Below, one piece after another: positions 48,926 to 59,178 of a DNA stretch of 64,000 nt. Origin of the DNA: Alopecurus myosuroides (Eukaryota; Streptophyta; Magnoliopsida; Poales; Poaceae); assembly GCA_028641055.1 (NCBI GenBank), contig CM054060.1:317801344-317865343 (forward strand), in the 5' to 3' direction. Below the pieces are notes generated by a model, which worked only from the letters and a program-made list of their open reading frames with translations, did not search any database and was not told the origin of the DNA. Made by a program: the position numbers and the translations under genes. Position 1 is the first letter of the stretch. The number at the start of each line of letters is the position of its first letter.

Positions 48926-49871
48926 GATGATTGTCTGGTTAGATATGCTATTCAGATGCATTGGTTTAGCGAGTATTGTTGTAAGTTCTGTAATTGGTTG
49001 TTGCCTCATAATCTTTTCTTGTGCTTGTAATGTGGTATGGTGGTGTATGTGAGGTCCAGTTTCTTCGATGTTGATCACATTGGATGCCTCCCTAGTTTTT
49101 GTTGACCACATGATCAAAGTGACATGACTAGGCTCGTCATGAAAATGACACTTCCATTTTCGCATTTGTATGTTTGCCGTTACAAGTAAAGTCGTGGACA
49201 GGTGGAATTACCATGATCAGTTTCTTGAGGCTTCTACTATATGATTCTCTTTAATTTTGGCCTGTTAGTAACTTGCTAGTAATTAGATTTCTGAAAAGTA
49301 TGCCTATGAGGCAGGCACTGTAGGTTTCTACTATCTGGTCCATGAGCTTTTAATGTGCCCATAATGACAAACAACATTTTGGGTGATTTGCCAGTCATTA
49401 TTTGCCTCTGGTGGAGGCATGTAACTCTCTGATCTTGTAGCTTGTACTGAGATCTGATGTGGCCAAAAAACTTGAAAACGTTTAAGGTGTACCAGGATAG
49501 ACTAACTAATAGTTTTACTTGTATCTTTCATTCTAATGTTCATTTTATCTAGTAGCGGCTGTAGCGCTGATATGATTCTACCTTAAGATTTCAGTATAAT
49601 CTACACGATGAACTTGATGCTTATACTGTTTGAACAATATGGTACAAACACCCTGAAATATAACTCGCTGCTCGCTGCTTTTTGCACCAACAGGTGATGC
49701 TCATTCTTCCGCAGGAGGTGTTCCGGCGTCTGAGATGCAGAAACAGCTTGCTGTTATTTGTTCAGGCTCCGTCTTTTGTGAACTCGAATTCTACTAGGAT
49801 TTAGCAGTCTTATTTGGAGAAGTGTTGGCGTCTGCCTGACATTGTAGCATTTAGTGGTCGACTCTGAAGTA
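48926..49871 (+). other. 3' untranslated region and probable 3'UTR intron of the F-box gene
   Basis: No coding support. The stretch CACCAACAGGTGATGCTC...GTAGCATTTAGTGG (about 49688-49857) looks like a separate 3'UTR exon after an intron; this is inferred from context only. Confidence 0.35.
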
Positions 49872-49994
49872 CTCTCCCGTTCGAAAGTACTTGACTTCCA
49901 TTTGTCCAAATATGAATGTATCTAGACACTAAAACATATCTAGATACATCTAAAGTTAGACAAATGGAAGTCAAGTATTTTGGAATGGAGGGAG
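49872..49994. mobile_element. Stowaway MITE
   Basis: 123 bp with inverted ends (CTCTCCCGTTCGAAAGTACTTG, and reversed CTCCCTCCATTCCAAAATACTTG), an overall hairpin, and TA on both sides (49870-49871, 49995-49996). Typical Stowaway (Tc1/Mariner) MITE, downstream of the F-box gene. Confidence 0.85.
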
Positions 49995-50502
49995 TAGCAT
50001 CGTGGAATTTAATCCTCTAATCTGCGGACTTCCATCTACTGTCTATTTTCTGTAAACTATTCAGCTGGCATGACATGATGATGCAGTGTCTTCTCTGATA
50101 GATAGTACCCTTATTTTTAGACGATCATTGGTAACTTTTGGTGGACTATGTAGAATTCAATGTTGTATTTGCTCATGGCTTTGTCTCCGCCAGTTGATTA
50201 TCCATAGTGTCATCTGCAGTACATCTCGATATCTTGTGATGCTGTTTCCTAATAGATTTCTTTGCGAAATAATCAGAGGTTTTGATCTATCCGTGTCATC
50301 CTTCTCCAGGACCTTAAAGCTTATTCGAAGTTTGAAACAAGGTCTTTCTAGGTCCAGTGCACTCAGCACTTTTGTGGTAAATAAGAAACGAACGTAGTTA
50401 CTGAAATCAACCTCAATAGGATCATTTCTCAATATCAGCTCTTTTTCTTACATCGGGCTGTTGTTCCGTCATCTGAAAGTGAGCCTTTCCTCACTAAGGC
50501 CC

Positions 50503-50890
50503 TGTTTGGAACAAAGGATAGGATAAACAAAGGAATAGGAAAAGTACGGGAATTGAGATGACATGCCTGTTGTATCCTATGTGAACAAAACCTGTAGGAT
50601 TTACATAAGTTAGTCGTTTGGAATGTAGGATTGGAAAGACATGGTATACTACTTGATGCATGGGCCAAAAGGCAAGTGCGCAGCGCTTCGAAGCCCTTGC
50701 GTTCGCGCAGGAAATTTTCCATTCGATCAGACCACATGTTATTTTTCCTGTGAAATCTGAAGGACAGGAATCCTATCCTATGGAATCTGGTTTCCTATTC
50801 CTGCATTCCAAACGGTAGCAAAGAAACTTTTCCTACGAAATTCCTATCATTCAAACTCCTCTACAATTCCTGTGTTCCAAAATTGGTAGT
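50503..50890. mobile_element. MITE-like element with GGCCCTGTTTGG end
   Basis: The left end GGCCCTGTTTGGAAC and repeated GGATAGGA and GGAATAGGAAA motifs are mirrored on the right by TCCTATTCCTGCATTCCAAAC and CCTGTGTTCCAAAATTGG. The two halves can fold on each other. Target duplication not resolved; superfamily uncertain (hAT or Harbinger type). Confidence 0.55.
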
Positions 50891-51047
50891 AGATGCTTGG
50901 ACCTTCCACAATATTTAACAACTCTTCAGCATGCAGAATTCCATGGGATGACCAGAAAATGAGCTGATAAAGAGGAATTGGACGCGAGTTGTTTGCCATT
51001 ACTCATGCTAGCCAGATTGTTTAACAAGTTAGTGGAAAAGGGAGAAA

Positions 51048-51187
51048 GTCAAAAAAACATAAAAAAGAATTGGGGAGCCTGTCAGACAACCTGCAGGCCA
51101 CCCTGGTCAGCAATGCTGTCAAAAAAACATAAAAAAGAATTGGGGAGCCTGTCAGACAACCTGCAGGCCACCCTGGTCAGCAATGCT
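51048..51187 (+). repeat. Perfect 70-bp tandem duplication
   Basis: 51048-51117 and 51118-51187 are identical (each starts GTCAAAAAAACATAAAAAAG and ends GTCAGCAATGCT). It lies in a region with no recognised gene. Confidence 0.95.
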
Positions 51188-51700
51188 GAACAGGAACGAT
51201 CCTCTACAGCCAAAGAGCACACCAACCGTTGTAATCTAAGCCGTTAATCACGCTCTGGCCCACAGGTGAGACTTCATCAACCAGGCTTAAGTGCTTGTCT
51301 CCTTATTAGTCAAGGATGCAGCGGTACGATCCTATAGAACAGATCCTGTTCAAGTAAGGTCGTGCCACTGAGCTCAACATCCCGCTATTTAAGCTGGTGT
51401 GATCGTCCGTCAACTTCCGAGGTGGTATTATCTTTCTCCAGGTGCTACCTGTCCTGCGCCCCTGCGTTGCTTGAATTTTACTCCGGTGCATCAGCTGCAC
51501 TTCATATTGGGCCGGCACCTTCATGCTGGATAGAAAGCCCAAGTTGCTTTTTGGGGGACCAATTTTTGGAGGGCTTTCTGAAATCACGCTAATGTCCTCT
51601 TGAAGACTAACAATCTTGGAATCGGGTGTTCCAGGTCAACAACAACAAAAAAGACTATGTGAAGTGGTACTTGTACTGCACACAACATCAGTCTGTTTTT
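51188..51700. other. Unassigned stretch
   Basis: No gene, RNA or repeat recognised; short open frames on both strands without familiar domains. Confidence 0.4.
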
Positions 51701-51717
51701 AAACACTTCAACAATTC

Positions 51718-52621
51718 AAACACGTAGTAGGGAGTTTTCCGTGACCTAGCCGCCAGGAGCGGCGACTAGGGGCACGACCGCCTACCACCGATCTTCACCG
51801 GCCGGCGCGCTGGTCCCCTCTTCCTCCGACTGCTGCTCCGGCGGCAGGAGGGAGGGGGGACCCCGCTTCTCCGCTCTGTAGTTAGGTTTTGGTTCTGTAG
51901 ATCGTGGTGCGCCGTTGGGGTGGTGGGAGCGGCGTCGCGACGAATAAATCTGCCCCAACTCTACTCCCACACCGGCGTCGTCCCTCATGGCGACGTCTCA
52001 GAGTTGATGGCATCGTGTGTTTGCCGATCTTTCAGATCGGCGGCTTTAGAATTCTTGGATGGTGTCGGCGAGGCGGTGGCGGCGATCCCATCAGGTGTGT
52101 CTCTCCTTCTGCTTTGTCCCCGTTGCTGCGGCGTTGTCTCCGACGTCATGGTGGAGCAGGAAGGATTGGTCGTCCGGGAGTACGCGCAGATGTTTGCCTG
52201 CGCAGTTGATAGCTGGAAGATGGTGCATCTTGTGCTGGTTTTGTGGTTGGAGGCTGACAGTTCTGGTATCCTTCTCCGACGTTGTAGTCGTGCGGAGATG
52301 CCAGGTCTGGAGTTCGATGGCGTGTCCGGGGACACGTTGCCCCGGTCTGATTCGTTCAACGACAATAGTTTTGCTTTTGGCAAACTACTTTGGAGGTCCG
52401 TAAAGCTGCAGATCAGCGATGGAGCCGCGTCGAGCTCAAGTGAAGAGGTGATCTGTCTACTCTCTCTTGGTGGTTGCTTCGGTGGTGCCGAAGGAGAAGG
52501 ACAGGCGATGGTTTTTTGCACAGGATTTTTCTATCCTTTCAGTACTGTAATGTCGGTGTTTACGTGTCTTGTAACCGGATTTTTATCTTATGAATGAGAT
52601 CGTATTACCTTGCAAAAAAAA
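51718..52621 (+). mobile_element. Non-LTR retroposon (LINE-type, non-autonomous or 5'-truncated)
   Basis: A GC-rich 0.9-kb unit ends in a poly(A) tail (52614-52624) and is flanked by AAACACTTCAACAATTC at 51701-51717 and 52622-52638, a 17-bp target duplicate. The unit holds a plus-strand reading frame (51920-52597, 225 residues) without a recognised domain; no endonuclease or RT is present. The sequence before the tail, TATGAATGAGATCGTATTACC, is typical of the 3' ends of grass LINE or SINE-like elements, but I cannot name the family. Confidence 0.7.
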
Positions 52622-52694
52622 AAACACTTCAACAATTCTTCCTAATAAAAACACTTCAACAATTCTCTCTATTAAAAAACACTTCAACAATTCT
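52622..52694 (+). repeat. Short direct repeats of the retroposon target
   Basis: AAACACTTCAACAATTC occurs at 52622, 52649 and 52678, spaced 27 and 29 bases, so the site already carried a small tandem repeat or gained one. Confidence 0.85.
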
Positions 52695-53191
52695 GGTTTT
52701 CTTCAATGAATTAGACTATGTTTCTCGCAAAAGCCGAATTTCAACAATTTACCAGAATTTCATCAGTAAAGGAAATTCTTGGGATCTAGACCCTATTGAT
52801 TTTTGGGATCTACAACCCATTAATATCTAAAACATTTAAATAATCACCACACAAAAAACTAAACAAAAAACATTTCGGATGTGTCACACTCAGGAATTCG
52901 AAGCTTTGAAAAGGCAAACAACGGATTTATACACTGTGTGGCCTGAAAACATTTCAACACTAAAATCTCCACTGATCCTCCAAAAGGCGTGCTAGAGTTA
53001 CATGACAGAAACGCAAACCAATATACCTCCAGAAAATTACATAAATTACCCTGTAAAAATTCCTCTAGAAGTTACATAAAAAATTACATTTCATGATGAA
53101 ACATGTAACCGGCGCGTATGCATGTTTTGTTTATCCATAGTACCTCGGAATTGGACATGTTCACCAAAACCTGCTCGGCAAAAATGCATAC

Positions 53192-54894
53192 AATTTCTTT
53201 GATGATACCAATAGAGAGGGCATCCACATCATTGTTCTTGTCGTCAAATTTGAAAAATTCAATCTCTGGCTTCATCAAGTACCTGAAAAACTCCAAATAG
53301 TGAGTGTTTTAAGTTTTTAACAAGGTATACCTACTTTCCTACTATGATTACTAAGGCTGCAACTTCAAAAAATTGTAGGCTTCCTAAAATTAAATTCCAA
53401 AAGGGCATCACTCTCCCTTTTTTTATGAAAATTTACTTGGGGAATATTGCTACTGCCAGCTAATTTGCTACAGAAGGATGCTCTTGAGATATCCAAGAGC
53501 ATTGCATAACAAGTAAAATAATGATGTTGTCTCGTCGCAAAAAAGAAGAAGAAACTATCGATGTTGTTCACCTTACATGACTGTCGGTCTCTCAAGCTGT
53601 CAAACTAAAACTGCAACTGATCCTATAGTGGCTAACGATGTGTTACCAAGGAAATGAACTGCTCTTAACATGCTTTCCTTGTCCAGCTTGAAGTACATCA
53701 TCATATTGAACAGAGTTATTGGATTGCATGTATTATAGCAACCAAGATTATGTTTCAGTAGTGTGCTTCACAGTTCTAGCTGCTGTGGAATCGTTTTAGG
53801 GCACCACCTATCAACGCCGCCATCGTAATCCTGTGGCACAAGGCTAACCAATGACATGAGAGGGATGAAACCTGGCAACCAATTAAAGTTTTTTTTTAAC
53901 AATTGGAAAACAATTAAAAATTTCTGAACAACTGGCAGCCAATTAATGTCTAATCCTATTAGGATAGGTACTCCAGTTTGAATACGAACATGTCCGTCCC
54001 TATCTCATAGTTCTCTCTTTACGTAACTACTTAGAGTGTTCTCTCCTTTATATAAGAAGGCAAGTAGATTATAACAGGTTATTATCAGAAATCAATAAAC
54101 CAGAAATATTTCCAAGTTTGAGAGTTCAGAGCCACATATGCACAGCCTGGGACGAGGCCACCCTCCTGCGTTCCGGTCACAATTCCCATTTACATCTGTT
54201 TTCTCCTCTCCCTGAGAACGTATCAGTAGCATAGATGCCCGTGTAATGATTGCTGGGTGTATTCTGCTAAAAAAAAGGACTAATGGGTGGCAAGAAAAAG
54301 CATATCACCAGGGGCAGGTTTCAACTTATTATGCAAAATAGCTATCTGATTTGTTTCAGAAACAAACAAACAAAAAGACATTGATTTATTTCAAAAAAAA
54401 AGGTACTGTATTCATCAGGAAATTTATTCTTAACTTTACACTAGATAAGTTTATACTCCATTTCTAGAGTTGCTTTATGTCAGCATAAAGTAGCAGCATT
54501 ATGATTCCAATTTTTGCATAAATTTTTAAGTAAAATAGAAAACATGAAATATCAAGCTGCATATTCGTTAATAATAAACCAAGTACTGCAGAAGTATAAC
54601 ATCTAAAAAAAAATCTCGTTTAAAAAAAACATCTCATAAAAAGATAAGATATAGTGGCAAAACTAAGCAGATCATTTGCAGGTTGCAGAGTCTTTATTTG
54701 CCTTATGGGACAATAGACTAAAAAATCAAACTGTAGAAGAATCGGAAACTGCAGGAACATACATGATAATCAAGTGACCAACAAGATAATCAGAACCTTC
54801 CTTCTCTGTTTTCATCTCCTAAAATCGGTAAGCACGATCAACATTTATGATCTCATATGTTGTGCCAGTTAATCCTATTAGACCTGGATGAAAT
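53192..54894 (-). pseudogene. SCO1/HCC-type copper chaperone gene fragment with stop codon
   Basis: Two exons on the minus strand match plant SCO1 homologues (HCC), mitochondrial copper-binding proteins needed for cytochrome c oxidase assembly. Exon A (54763-54894, acceptor CAG, donor GTATGT) encodes FHPGLIGLTGTTYEI, then RAYRF, a TAG at 54819-54821, then MKTEKEGSDYLVGHLIIM; the expected histidine near SDYLV is Gly-His. Exon B (53192-53282, acceptor CAG, donor GTATGC) encodes YLMKPEIEFFKFDDKNNDVD and ends IIKEI. The two exons join in frame. Upstream exons with the CxxxC copper site and the last exon were not found. The TAG suggests a pseudogene, although correct splice sites remain. Confidence 0.75.
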
Positions 54895-55452
54895 CTGCCG
54901 AACACAAATTGCACAGCATAAATGGCAGTCAAATAAAGTGGATGTTGCATCACTCTGGGACAAGTTATAAATACTTCAAGGGATGAAAAACATATATATG
55001 TCAAATTAACTTTAAAGATCATCAAGAGATGCAAAGTACATGAAGAGCATACTATTAGCATGGTGACAAATTTGCTCGAAGGTATCTCTCTCGAGATCAG
55101 CTATAATGAAAACTGTCACAATTTACATTTTAGCTTTTCTTTTCTCTGAAAGCAATAACAGGTTCTAAGTTATAATGATTGGCATATATAGCACCACGAC
55201 CAAAAATACAGGAAAGGGGGAGGGGGGAGGGGATAAACTATGCTATGGAACTGTCTTCTAGAGTAACTATCTCAGAAACGAAAGTACCAAACTTTCTCTA
55301 TACATCGAAAGTATCTCTCTCGGGATAAACTGTGATGAATATCAGTCACACCTTCTAAGTTACAAGGAAAACATGATGATAGCTTTTGCTCCTTAAGTTC
55401 GTATCTGACAGCATCATGATGCACTGGACAAGGACGGAAAGGTGATTTGGGA
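54895..55452. other. Intron-like or intergenic sequence upstream of the SCO1-type exons
   Basis: AT-rich, with repeated TATCTCTCTCGAGAT and AAGTTATAA strings near 55080-55170 and 55310-55360. No exon was recognised. Confidence 0.35.
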
Positions 55453-55541
55453 CTCCCTCCGTCTCAAATGAATCGTCTCAAAGTTGGACAAAAATAGATG
55501 TTTGTCCAACTTTGAGACAGTTAAATATGGGACGGAGGGAG
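55453..55541. mobile_element. Stowaway MITE (short)
   Basis: 89 bp, ends CTCCCTCCGTCTCAAAT and, reversed, CTCCCTCCGTCCCATATT; internal parts pair around GATGTTTGTCC. TA follows on the right; GA is on the left, so one target copy has changed. Confidence 0.85.
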
Positions 55542-56444
55542 TACATAATAAGCATTTAAGTGACATGATTTCTCAAAGACAAGTGTATCCAAAGCATAGA
55601 AATCAAGTTCAGTTGCTGATTCAATCATTTGCGTCAACCATATTCGATAGTTCATCTGGACAAATGTCAAAGCAATGTGTCTACGGATGGTCAGGGAGAA
55701 GTTGTGAGAAATTTCCAGACGAATCTCTCCTTTTATGCAGGAATACAAGATGATAGCTCTTCCCTTTTATGCAGACGAATCTCTCGTGGTACACCTGCCC
55801 TCATTTGTAACGAGTGTTCTTTTAAACAGAGAGACGACTCTTCTGAACCCAGTGAGGGACAGAACATAGGGCATTCACTGGCCTATAATGCATTAGGATT
55901 CTATAACAAAAATATGGTTTAGAGAAAGTGCCTAGGCATCTGTTCCACTGATCTATACCTATCCTCGGTGGACTGCCTATCCTAAGTGGACTGCATATCC
56001 TAAGTTTGGTTTGCAAAATACTAAGCTGGAGTAGTAATCTACCTTCAATGATACGGTAAGAAGATCACTAGGCAGTCCTGGCATGACAACAGACACAAAC
56101 AAGCTCATAATACTAAGCTGGAGTAGTAATCTACCTTCAATGTGACGCTTCTCCCGACTGAACCCAGTGAGGGACGGAAGTAGCCAGTACCTACCCAGCA
56201 ACGCGTCTGATTTTGAGTGCAGATCCGGGATCCTGGTCGCCCCTCGGCTCCTCCGACGGGTTTCTCCTCGCGTCCGCTCACTCAGATTTCCCGGACAGAG
56301 CACAGTCCCCTCCGCCGCAGCAGCCTTCGAGTTCAGGTTGTCTTGCGCCCGCCGGAGCTGAGGCTGCGGGACCCAGCTCGGGTCGGCCAGTCCTGGGTAA
56401 GATATTCCCGTTTTTTAAGGTAAATCAAAACTTGCATTCGATTT
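55542..56444. other. Unassigned region 3' of the U2 gene
   Basis: Contains a duplicated string ATACTAAGCTGGAGTAGTAATCTACCTTCAATG (split here: near 56018 and 56111) and a GC-rich block (56210-56400) with open frames but no recognised domain. It could be the first exon region of a neighbouring gene; not supported further. Confidence 0.35.
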
Positions 56445-56622
56445 GGTTGGGGTGCGCCAAGCACCGGGCAGTAGTGCAACGCCCGGGCGACACGTGCGGG
56501 CCCCAGTGGCAAGCCACTGTGGTGGACCCGCCCCCACAAAAGATAAATTTAATATCGTTGTGGGCACATGACCCACATATCAGATATTAAACTGATAAGA
56601 ACAGATACTACACTTGATCTTA

Positions 56623-59018
56623 GGGCATCTTCAGCCGTCCCCCCCAGAGCCCCCCAAGCGGCGTTTTTGGCGCCGTTTCGCGCCGTTTCGCACCAGTCGC
56701 CCCCCCAGGAATCGATTTAGCGCCGCTTTCCGCCGTTTTTCGCGCCGTTTGGCGCCGCCGAACCCAGGCCAAACCCAGCGCGCTGGGTTCGGCCTGGGGG
56801 GGCGAAATGTTCGCGTGGGCCACGCTTGTCGGCGACGGAAGACGATTTCCCTCTCTTTTTTCGGCGCTTCCCTCCACTTTCCCCCCACATGTACATCTCC
56901 CCCCGGTTCATTCCCGCCATTTCCCCCCGCACCCGAGATCTACGCGCCATGGCTCCCGCTCGATTTACAGGACCCCGCGCCGCCGCCGCCGCCGTCTCCA
57001 TTCCCGCGGCCTCCGAACCGGCCAAGAAACCCCGCAAGCCAAGAGCACCGAAGGAGCGACCACCCGGCATGTCGAACAAGGAGTGGATCGCCGAGAGGTC
57101 GCGGCTGGAGACAGCCAACATCAAACGCCGGGGTAGGGAGGCGGCGCAGCGGCAGAGGCAGCTCATGGCGCAGCTGCAAGCGGAGGAGCAGGCAGCCGCC
57201 GAGGAGGACGAGCTGGAGGAGGAGGAGGAGGAGGTCCCAGACGAGCCACCTACGCCGGCCGCCGCGCCTCTCGCCAAGAAGAAGGGCCCTTTCGGCCCAC
57301 GTTTCGCCGGCTGGAAGCAGTCGTCGTCACCGTCGCCCCGCATGTCGCCGCACCCGCCGCCAGCATGGTTCGTCGAAGGTGATTCGCTGGGAGGCTTCAA
57401 CCCCAACCTCACCTTCCCCTACCACCCGCCGATGATGTATGGCAACGCGCCGGGCTACGCAGCTTCCCCATCCCACCGCCGCGCGATTCTGGCCGGGCTG
57501 CAGCCCCAGGACAGCTACATGGAGGAGATCATCGCGTCCGGCTCTATGGCGGCGGCGGCGAGCCCGGGCTTCCTCGATGCCAGCGGCGAGTTCTTCACGC
57601 AGGTCGGTGGCGACTACGGTGAAGGCGGCTCCGGCACGCAGGCGACGGAGGAGGAGGGCGAAGAGGACGACGTGGACGAGACGCCCGTGGTGCCAGAGAG
57701 TACAGATCCGGCCGGCGAAGGACGGAAGCGCCGTGGCCCTGGCCGCCCCCGCAAGGAGCCCAAGGTGCCCCTGCCGCCCGCCGAGCCTCGCATCAAGTGG
57801 CTGAACAGGGAGGACTCGCTCCTCGCCGAGGCGTGGAAGACGGTCAGTCACGACCCGATCGTCGGCGCGAACCAGCACGCCGACAACTACTGGAAGCGGG
57901 TGAAGACGGCCTACGACGAGCGCCGCATGATCGATCCCTACTACGCCCCATGCGTCCTCGACCGCGGCCAGAAAGCCATGGCGAACCATTGGGCCAACAT
58001 CCAGGCGTCGTGCAACAAGTGGCACGGCATCCAGGAGGAGATCTCGGCGAGGCCGCAGAGTGGCGCCAACCGCGAGATGGAGATCGTCCGCATGCTCGAG
58101 GCGTACAAGAACGACGAGGGAACCGACTTCAAGTTCCTCCACGTGTTCGTCCTCATCGAGACTTGCGAGAAGTGGGCGGAGGTGCGTCGCACGATCGGCA
58201 AGGGCAAGGAGTACGTCCCCGACGCGGTGGCTGCGTGCGCATCCGAAGGGCGTCCGCCGATGGGCCACAAGAAAGCCAAGCTGGCTAGGGACGGCGCGCC
58301 TGCAGCGGCAAAACTCCAGGCATCCATCGAGACCTGCATCGCCGACGCTCAGGTCCAGGCCGGCAAGAGGGAGGAGGTCTTCAAACAGCGATGGGCGGCG
58401 CTCATGGCCAACTCGCAGGTCAAGATCGACCTCCTCCGGACTGGCACCGCCGCGAAGAAGAGGAACAACGACCTCGCCTTCCTCACGGGCGGCGACCCGG
58501 CCGCGATGACCCCCGAGGTGAGAGCTTGGTTCCTGGCGCAGTGCAACCTCATCCTGACCGACATCAGCGCGCCCCCGGCCCCGACATCGTCTGGCGGCGC
58601 CAGCTACACCACCGCGCCGACAAGCCCGCCCGCCGCCCAGGAGGATGCCGCCGTCGACAAGGATGCCTAGCCCGTCGTCGACCTGGAGGATGCCCAGCCC
58701 GCTGTCCGCTCCGACGCCGTCATCGACCTGGATGCTGCGCCGAGCTCGCCGCCTGCTCCGACGCGTCTGTCTGATCGCCTACGTCTGCCACCGCCGCGCG
58801 CGCCCGTCTGTGTGATTCGATCTGAACTATATTTGATCGCCCACCTGTGGCGTTTTTTGTAATATGATCGCCCGAAACTATGGCTGCCGATCGCCGAACT
58901 AGGGCTGGGACGCCAAACGGCTGGTGAAATCGCCCCCCACAGGTTTTGGTGCGGGCCGGCGCTATCGCTAAAAAACGCCGATCTGAAACCTGGGGGGGTC
59001 GAACGACTGGAGATGCCC
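56623..59018 (+). mobile_element. PIF/Harbinger-type element inserted in U2
   Basis: Terminal repeats are GGGCATCTTCAGCCG at 56623 and, reversed from 59018, GGGCATCTCCAGTCG. It is flanked by TTA on both sides (56620-56622 and 59019-59021), the usual Harbinger 3-bp target. It is 2396 bp, very GC-rich, with one long plus-strand ORF and no DDE transposase, so it is non-autonomous but carries an ORF1-like gene. Confidence 0.88.
56949..58670 (+). CDS. Myb/SANT-like Harbinger ORF1-type protein with AT-hook
   Basis: ATG at 56949 in a good context (GCCATGG) gives 573 residues; the open frame extends upstream to 56826 but lies close to the terminal repeat. Order: Pro/Ala-rich start, basic coiled-coil part (RSRLETANIKRRGREAAQRQ), acidic run, AT-hook (RKRRGPGRPRKEP, about residue 262), then a Myb/SANT-like trihelix region (WLNREDSLLAEAWKTVSHDP, DNYWKRVKTAYDERR), then a NAM-associated-type C-terminal region (FKFLHVFVLIETCEKW, then KKAKLARDG). 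Proteins of this type are ORF1 partners that bring the Harbinger transposase to DNA. The TAG at 58668-58670 is followed in frame by VVDLEDAQPAVRSDAVIDLD, so it may be premature. Confidence 0.8.
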   Translation: MAPARFTGPRAAAAAVSIPAASEPAKKPRKPRAPKERPPGMSNKEWIAERSRLETANIKRRGREAAQRQRQLMAQLQAEEQAAAEEDELEEEEEEVPDEPPTPAAAPLAKKKGPFGPRFAGWKQSSSPSPRMSPHPPPAWFVEGDSLGGFNPNLTFPYHPPMMYGNAPGYAASPSHRRAILAGLQPQDSYMEEIIASGSMAAAASPGFLDASGEFFTQVGGDYGEGGSGTQATEEEGEEDDVDETPVVPESTDPAGEGRKRRGPGRPRKEPKVPLPPAEPRIKWLNREDSLLAEAWKTVSHDPIVGANQHADNYWKRVKTAYDERRMIDPYYAPCVLDRGQKAMANHWANIQASCNKWHGIQEEISARPQSGANREMEIVRMLEAYKNDEGTDFKFLHVFVLIETCEKWAEVRRTIGKGKEYVPDAVAACASEGRPPMGHKKAKLARDGAPAAAKLQASIETCIADAQVQAGKREEVFKQRWAALMANSQVKIDLLRTGTAAKKRNNDLAFLTGGDPAAMTPEVRAWFLAQCNLILTDISAPPAPTSSGGASYTTAPTSPPAAQEDAAVDKDA

Positions 59019-59065
59019 TTAGCCAAAAGGCCGAGAAAGGTATGCTTCAATCCGTTGCCCACCCC

Positions 59066-59178
59066 ATCGTCTTATAGCATCCTCGGCTGCGCGTCCTCTC
59101 CGTGGGAGCGAGGTGGGACTAAAGGAAAAAAGGGCGCGATTCGGCAACCAGCCAGCTTCCGTGCATATCGCTTGGGCT
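59066..59178 (-). promoter_or_regulatory. snRNA promoter: USE, TATA box and possible monocot element
   Basis: On the minus strand an upstream sequence element GTCCCACCTCG (59109-59119; consensus RTCCCACATCG, one mismatch) lies at -66 to -76. A TATA box TATAAG (59071-59076) lies at -28 to -33. The gap of about 32 bases is the spacing of Pol II-type plant snRNA genes. AGCCCA (59173-59178) fits the monocot-specific RGCCCR element upstream of the USE. This places the start at 59043. Confidence 0.75.

Larger units (their letters stand above)
56445..59043 (-). ncRNA. U2: U2 snRNA gene interrupted by a Harbinger-type element
   Basis: On the minus strand the gene starts ATACCTTTCTCGGCC at 59043, reaches nucleotide 22 at 59022, and continues from 56622 (counting TTA once) to the U2 3' end CACCCCAACC at 56445. 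Together the two parts give about 200 nt, the size of plant U2. Recognised parts are the 5' end, the branch-point pairing sequence GTAGTA (56606-56611), stem-loop II (GATATGTGGG and partner), an Sm-like region near 56536-56549 where the T run is broken by C, and the terminal stem-loops. U2 pairs with the intron branch point in the spliceosome. The 2.4-kb insertion must destroy normal function of this copy. Confidence 0.92.

Noticed and set aside
51920..52597. 225-residue frame as an independent gene
   Set aside because: It is inside a retroposon body with poly(A) tail and target duplication, and has no recognised domain.
53880..54190. LTR-like stretch with TTATATAAG and AATCAATAAACC strings
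   Set aside because: No TG...CA borders, no target duplication and no internal element sequence could be found; left inside the putative intron.
57327..58268. Long minus-strand frame opposite the Harbinger ORF1 gene
   Set aside because: A shadow frame of very GC-rich coding DNA; the plus-strand frame carries the recognised domains.
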